DNA of 64,000 nucleotides from Demequina sp. NBRC 110051 (GTDB taxonomy: Bacteria; Actinomycetota; Actinomycetes; Actinomycetales; Demequinaceae). Made by a program: the position numbers and the translations under genes. Shown one piece after another: positions 61,310 through 64,000 of this stretch (position 1 is its first letter; every line of letters starts with the position of its first letter). The stretch is from positions 102,581 through 166,580 of the forward strand of contig NZ_BBRH01000013.1 in the NCBI RefSeq assembly GCF_002090055.1, given 5' to 3'. The notes beneath the pieces are model-generated. The model did not search any database. It was given only the letters and a program-made list of their open reading frames with translations, and was not told where the DNA came from.

Positions 61310-61717
61310 TTAGTAGTAGCGGTTGAAGTCGTCGGTGGTGACGGCTCCCGTAGCAAACAGGACCGCGTAGAGCAGGACGACGGCGATGGTGAGGCCCACC
61401 TGGACCCAGCCGAGGATGCGGCCCACCTTGCCGAGCGTGCCGTTGGTCGCGAGCCCCTGCGCGGCGGCCTGCTCGGAGGACTTACCGACAATGATCGCGG
61501 GAATGGCGGTGAAGATACCGCAGCAGACGAAGCCCAGGATGCCGAGCACCAGCGCCCACACGCCCAGGCTGTTCTTCTCCTCGCTCGCACCACCGAAGCC
61601 TCCGGGCGGCGGGGGTGCGCCGTAGCCTCCGGGCGGCGGCGGGGTCATGCCACCGTACGGCGGCTGTCCGCCGTTGTAGGGAGGCTGGCCGCCAGGGGGC
61701 GGGGGAACGTCGGTCAT
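61310..61717 (-). CDS. DUF4190 domain membrane protein with Pro/Gly-rich N-terminus
   Basis: A 135-residue protein. The first 45 residues are a low-complexity Pro/Gly/Tyr repeat (GGQPPYNGGQPPYGG, PPPPGGYGAPPPPGG) that should be disordered and cytoplasmic. Two membrane segments follow (VWALVLGILGFVCCGIFTAI and VQVGLTIAVVLLYAVLFA) with a short loop, the DUF4190 layout. The role is unknown; such proteins are frequent in actinobacteria. It lies between the small HGxxPAAW-type gene and the DUF2752 gene. Confidence 0.82.
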   Translation of the reverse strand: MTDVPPPPGGQPPYNGGQPPYGGMTPPPPGGYGAPPPPGGFGGASEEKNSLGVWALVLGILGFVCCGIFTAIPAIIVGKSSEQAAAQGLATNGTLGKVGRILGWVQVGLTIAVVLLYAVLFATGAVTTDDFNRYY

Positions 61718-61759
61718 GCGTTTCTCCTTCGTATCTGGCGGCGGCCGGGACGGACGACG

Positions 61760-61996
61760 CTAGCTGAGCGGCTGGCCGTGGCCCAGCGCGCGCAGGGCGG
61801 CGCCGGCGGCGAGCGAGACGACAGCGATGGCGACACCGACCCAGACGAGGGCCCACACCGGAAGGGCGATGCCGAAGCCGATGAACAGCGAGGCGATGAC
61901 GAGGCCGATGTTGGTGGTCCACGCGGCGGTGGTCTTGCCGTGGTTGGCGTGGGCGACCTCGGGAAGGTCCTCGGGGGCGATCTCGATGCTGGACAT
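61760..61996 (-). CDS. Small HGxxPAAW-type membrane protein
   Basis: A 78-residue protein. The N-terminal HGKTTAAWTTNIG corresponds to the HGxxPAAW motif of a small actinobacterial family, though the Pro is Thr here. Two membrane segments follow (LVIASLFIGFGIALPVWALV and GVAIAVVSLAAGAALRAL). Function is unknown, but members are conserved in the trp region downstream of trpE. Start is ATG 61996, 32 bases after the trpE stop. Confidence 0.82.
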   Translation of the reverse strand: MSSIEIAPEDLPEVAHANHGKTTAAWTTNIGLVIASLFIGFGIALPVWALVWVGVAIAVVSLAAGAALRALGHGQPLS

Positions 61997-62028
61997 GGTG
62001 TTTCTCCTTAAGGCGTTCGCGGGCCAGT

Positions 62029-63582
62029 CTAGCCAGCGGTGATAGTGCGCAGACGTGCCGCCATGCCGATGGCTCGGACCATCGCCGCGGCCTTGTCCTT
62101 GGTCTCCTGATCCTCGTTGGCGGGCACGGAATCGGCGACGATGCCTGCTCCGGCCTGCACGTGCGCGGTGCCGTTCTCGATAAGGGCCGTGCGGATGGCG
62201 ATCGCCATGTCCATGTTGCCCGCGAAGTCGAAGTACCCGACGGCGCCGCCGTACAGCGCGCGCCTGGCGGGCTCGATCTCGTCGATCAGGGCAATCGCTC
62301 GCGGCTTGGGCGCTCCCGACAGGGTGCCGGCGGGGAACGTCGCGGTCAGCACGTCCACGGGTCCGTAGTGCGGCTCAAGCTCGCCGACCACCGTCGAGCA
62401 GATGTGCATGATGTGGCTGTAGCGGTTGACCTTCATGAACTCGAGCACTTCGACGGAGGTGGGCTCGCAGACCTTCACGAGGTCGTTGCGCGCGAGGTCG
62501 ACGAGCATGACGTGCTCGGCGATCTCCTTGGGATCCGCGAGCAGTTGGGCCTCGAGCCGCGCGTCCTCCTCGACGTTTGCGCCGCGCGGGCGCGAGCCGG
62601 CGATCGGGAAGGTCGACACGCGCCCGTCCTTGACCGCGGCGAGCGACTCGGGGCTGGCGCCCACGACCGCGAACTCGCGTCCCTGGTCATCGGCGAGGTG
62701 GAAGCAGTACATGTACGGCGACGGGTTCAGCGTGCGCAGCACCCGGTACACGTCGAGGGGGCTGGCCGGGCAGTCCACGTCGAAGCGCTGCGAGGGCACC
62801 ATCTGGAACACCTCGCCATCGCGGATCGCTTCCTTGGCGAAGCGCACCGCCTCCTCGTACTCCCCCGGCGCGCTGCGCTGGGTAAGGGTCGGCTCGGGGG
62901 CCTCGGGGTCAAGGCGTGACACCTCGGCTGCGTCGACCTCGGCGAGAGCCCGCTCCATGCGGTCCAGACGGGCCACGGCGTCGGCGTGCGCGCGCTCGAT
63001 GCCGTCGGCGCGGGCGTCGGCATTCACCGCGTTGGCGATGAGCCACACGGAGCCGTCGTGATGGTCGATGGCGGCGATATCCGTGGCGAGCAACAGCGTG
63101 ACGTCGGGAACGTCGATCTCGCGCGGCGCCTTGAACGGCAGCGTGGGCTCCCACTGACGAATGATGTCCCAGCCGAGCGCACCCACCAGCCCCCCGGTGA
63201 GGGGCGGGAGGCCGGGGATGGGCTCCGATTGGAGTTCCCTGAGCGCGTGGCGGATGGTCTCGAGGGGCGCGCCGTCCGTGAGGCCCACGGGGACGTCGCC
63301 CGACCAGCGCGCGTCGTCACCCTCGATGGTGAGGGTCGCACGCGAGTGGGCGCCGACGAAGGAGAAGCGGCCGCGGGTGCCGTCTGGCTCCGCGGATTCG
63401 AGGATGAAGGTGCCGGGGCGCTCCTCGCCCAGCGCGCGATACACGGCGACAGGGGTAAGTCCGTCGGCAAGCACCCGGCGGACCACGGGCACCACGCGCC
63501 TGGTCGCGCCGATCTCCACGAAGCGCTCAAGCGAGGGCCACGTCTCGCCCCAGGCGGGGCGGACGGTCTCGGTCACGCTCAT
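62029..63582 (-). CDS. trpE: Anthranilate synthase component I
   Basis: A 517-residue chorismate-utilising enzyme. The N-terminal feedback region contains [10 protein letters not shown] (LLES-type tryptophan site). The catalytic part includes [77 protein letters not shown] and [16 protein letters not shown]. The glutaminase subunit trpG is not in the window. It overlaps hisI by 4 bases, so no attenuator leader can lie in front of it; control by feedback is more likely. Confidence 0.97.
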   Translation of the reverse strand: MSVTETVRPAWGETWPSLERFVEIGATRRVVPVVRRVLADGLTPVAVYRALGEERPGTFILESAEPDGTRGRFSFVGAHSRATLTIEGDDARWSGDVPVGLTDGAPLETIRHALRELQSEPIPGLPPLTGGLVGALGWDIIRQWEPTLPFKAPREIDVPDVTLLLATDIAAIDHHDGSVWLIANAVNADARADGIERAHADAVARLDRMERALAEVDAAEVSRLDPEAPEPTLTQRSAPGEYEEAVRFAKEAIRDGEVFQMVPSQRFDVDCPASPLDVYRVLRTLNPSPYMYCFHLADDQGREFAVVGASPESLAAVKDGRVSTFPIAGSRPRGANVEEDARLEAQLLADPKEIAEHVMLVDLARNDLVKVCEPTSVEVLEFMKVNRYSHIMHICSTVVGELEPHYGPVDVLTATFPAGTLSGAPKPRAIALIDEIEPARRALYGGAVGYFDFAGNMDMAIAIRTALIENGTAHVQAGAGIVADSVPANEDQETKDKAAAMVRAIGMAARLRTITAG

Positions 63583-63941
63583 GCTCCAGGCTCCGCTGAG
63601 GCGTCCAGCAGCGAGCCACCCTCGATGAAGCACGTGCGCTCCCCCGTGTGGCAGGCGGCACCGTGCTGGGTCACCGTGAGCAGCAGGGCGTCGCCGTCGC
63701 AGTCGATCGCGACGTCGTGCACCTCCTGAACGTGGCCCGAGGTGTCGCCCTTGCGCCACAGCTCCTGGCGCGAGCGGCTCCAATAGACGGCGCGGCCCGT
63801 GGTGAGGGTCTGGTGCAGGGCCTCGTCGTTCATCCACGCGACCATGAGCACATCACGTGTGTCGAGGTCCTGCGCGACCGCGCAGACGAGCCCGTCGGCG
63901 TTGCGCTTGAGGCGGGCGGCGATGCTGGCGTCCAAAGGCAT
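63579..63941 (-). CDS. hisI: Phosphoribosyl-AMP cyclohydrolase
   Basis: A 120-residue zinc enzyme of histidine synthesis that opens the purine ring of PR-AMP. The motifs [42 protein letters not shown] and the zinc cysteines in [14 protein letters not shown] are all present. It is the single-domain form, without HisE. ATG 63941 is seven bases from GGAAGGA; a GTG two codons upstream is too close to that site. The remaining 59 bases of the window upstream show nothing I can name. Confidence 0.96.
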   Translation of the reverse strand: MPLDASIAARLKRNADGLVCAVAQDLDTRDVLMVAWMNDEALHQTLTTGRAVYWSRSRQELWRKGDTSGHVQEVHDVAIDCDGDALLLTVTQHGAACHTGERTCFIEGGSLLDASAEPGA

Positions 63942-64000
63942 GCGCACATCCTTCCAGATCGGGGACGACTCCTCCTGCCGCCCGTCGCCGCGCCGCCTCC

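Noticed and set aside
63579..63582. A trp attenuator or leader peptide before trpE
   Set aside because: trpE overlaps hisI by 4 bases; no leader region exists.

Overview
The window is a 64 kb piece of a high-GC actinobacterial chromosome. RbpA, WhiA, OpcA, a four-S1-domain RpsA, an ANTAR regulator of the PdtaR type and the gene orders uvrB-uvrA-uvrC-rapZ-yvcK-whiA-gap-pgk-tpiA-secG and trpE-trpC-trpB-trpA-lgt-gltB-gltD-pyk all point to Actinobacteria, most likely order Micrococcales. The genus cannot be fixed from the sequence alone. Nearly all of it is core housekeeping DNA; the one clear mobile element is an intact IS30-family insertion sequence.

Layout. 1-3.2 kb: the 3' end of an acyl-CoA ligase gene, a membrane diguanylate cyclase and two small conserved proteins of unknown function (DUF1801, DUF4865). 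3.2-12.6 kb, minus strand: xerD-parA-scpA-scpB-rluB-aroH-tyrA-cmk-plsC-der, a tightly packed run covering chromosome segregation and recombination, aromatic amino acid synthesis and ribosome assembly; ctaB lies upstream. 12.7-18.1 kb, plus strand: tkt, zwf, opcA, pgl (pentose phosphate pathway). 18.1-30.2 kb, minus strand: a SelW-like protein, rbpA, secG, tpiA-pgk-gap, whiA-yvcK-rapZ-uvrC and uvrA, with a perfect actinobacterial LexA box in front of uvrA. 30.2-40.5 kb: a YciI-like gene, then terC, uvrB, coaE, rpsA, tagD-like, pfkA and polA on the minus strand. 40.5-46.4 kb: a PaaI thioesterase and the livHMGF branched-chain amino acid importer on plus, with its binding protein livK convergent on minus. 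46.6-49.5 kb: pdtaR, a tRNA-Leu(CAA) with a short variable loop, mgsA and the IS30-type element. 49.5-63.9 kb, minus strand: hisI-trpE, three small membrane proteins, trpC-trpB-trpA-lgt, gltB-gltD and pyk.

Metabolically the window holds lower and upper glycolysis (pfkA, tpiA, pgk, gap, pyk), the oxidative pentose phosphate branch, the methylglyoxal bypass, most of the tryptophan pathway plus tyrosine synthesis, glutamate synthase, and the whole UvrABC excision system with DNA polymerase I.

The points most worth a second look are: a 16-base motif (CCACGGCATCGGCCGT) present in six exact copies, placed mostly just after stop codons or in variable protein ends; an IS30-family element that split a terminator hairpin exactly at its loop; a leucine tRNA without the long variable arm, followed by a 22-bp hairpin built from two copies of the repeat core; and a set of long perfect terminator hairpins that mostly lack a U-tract.
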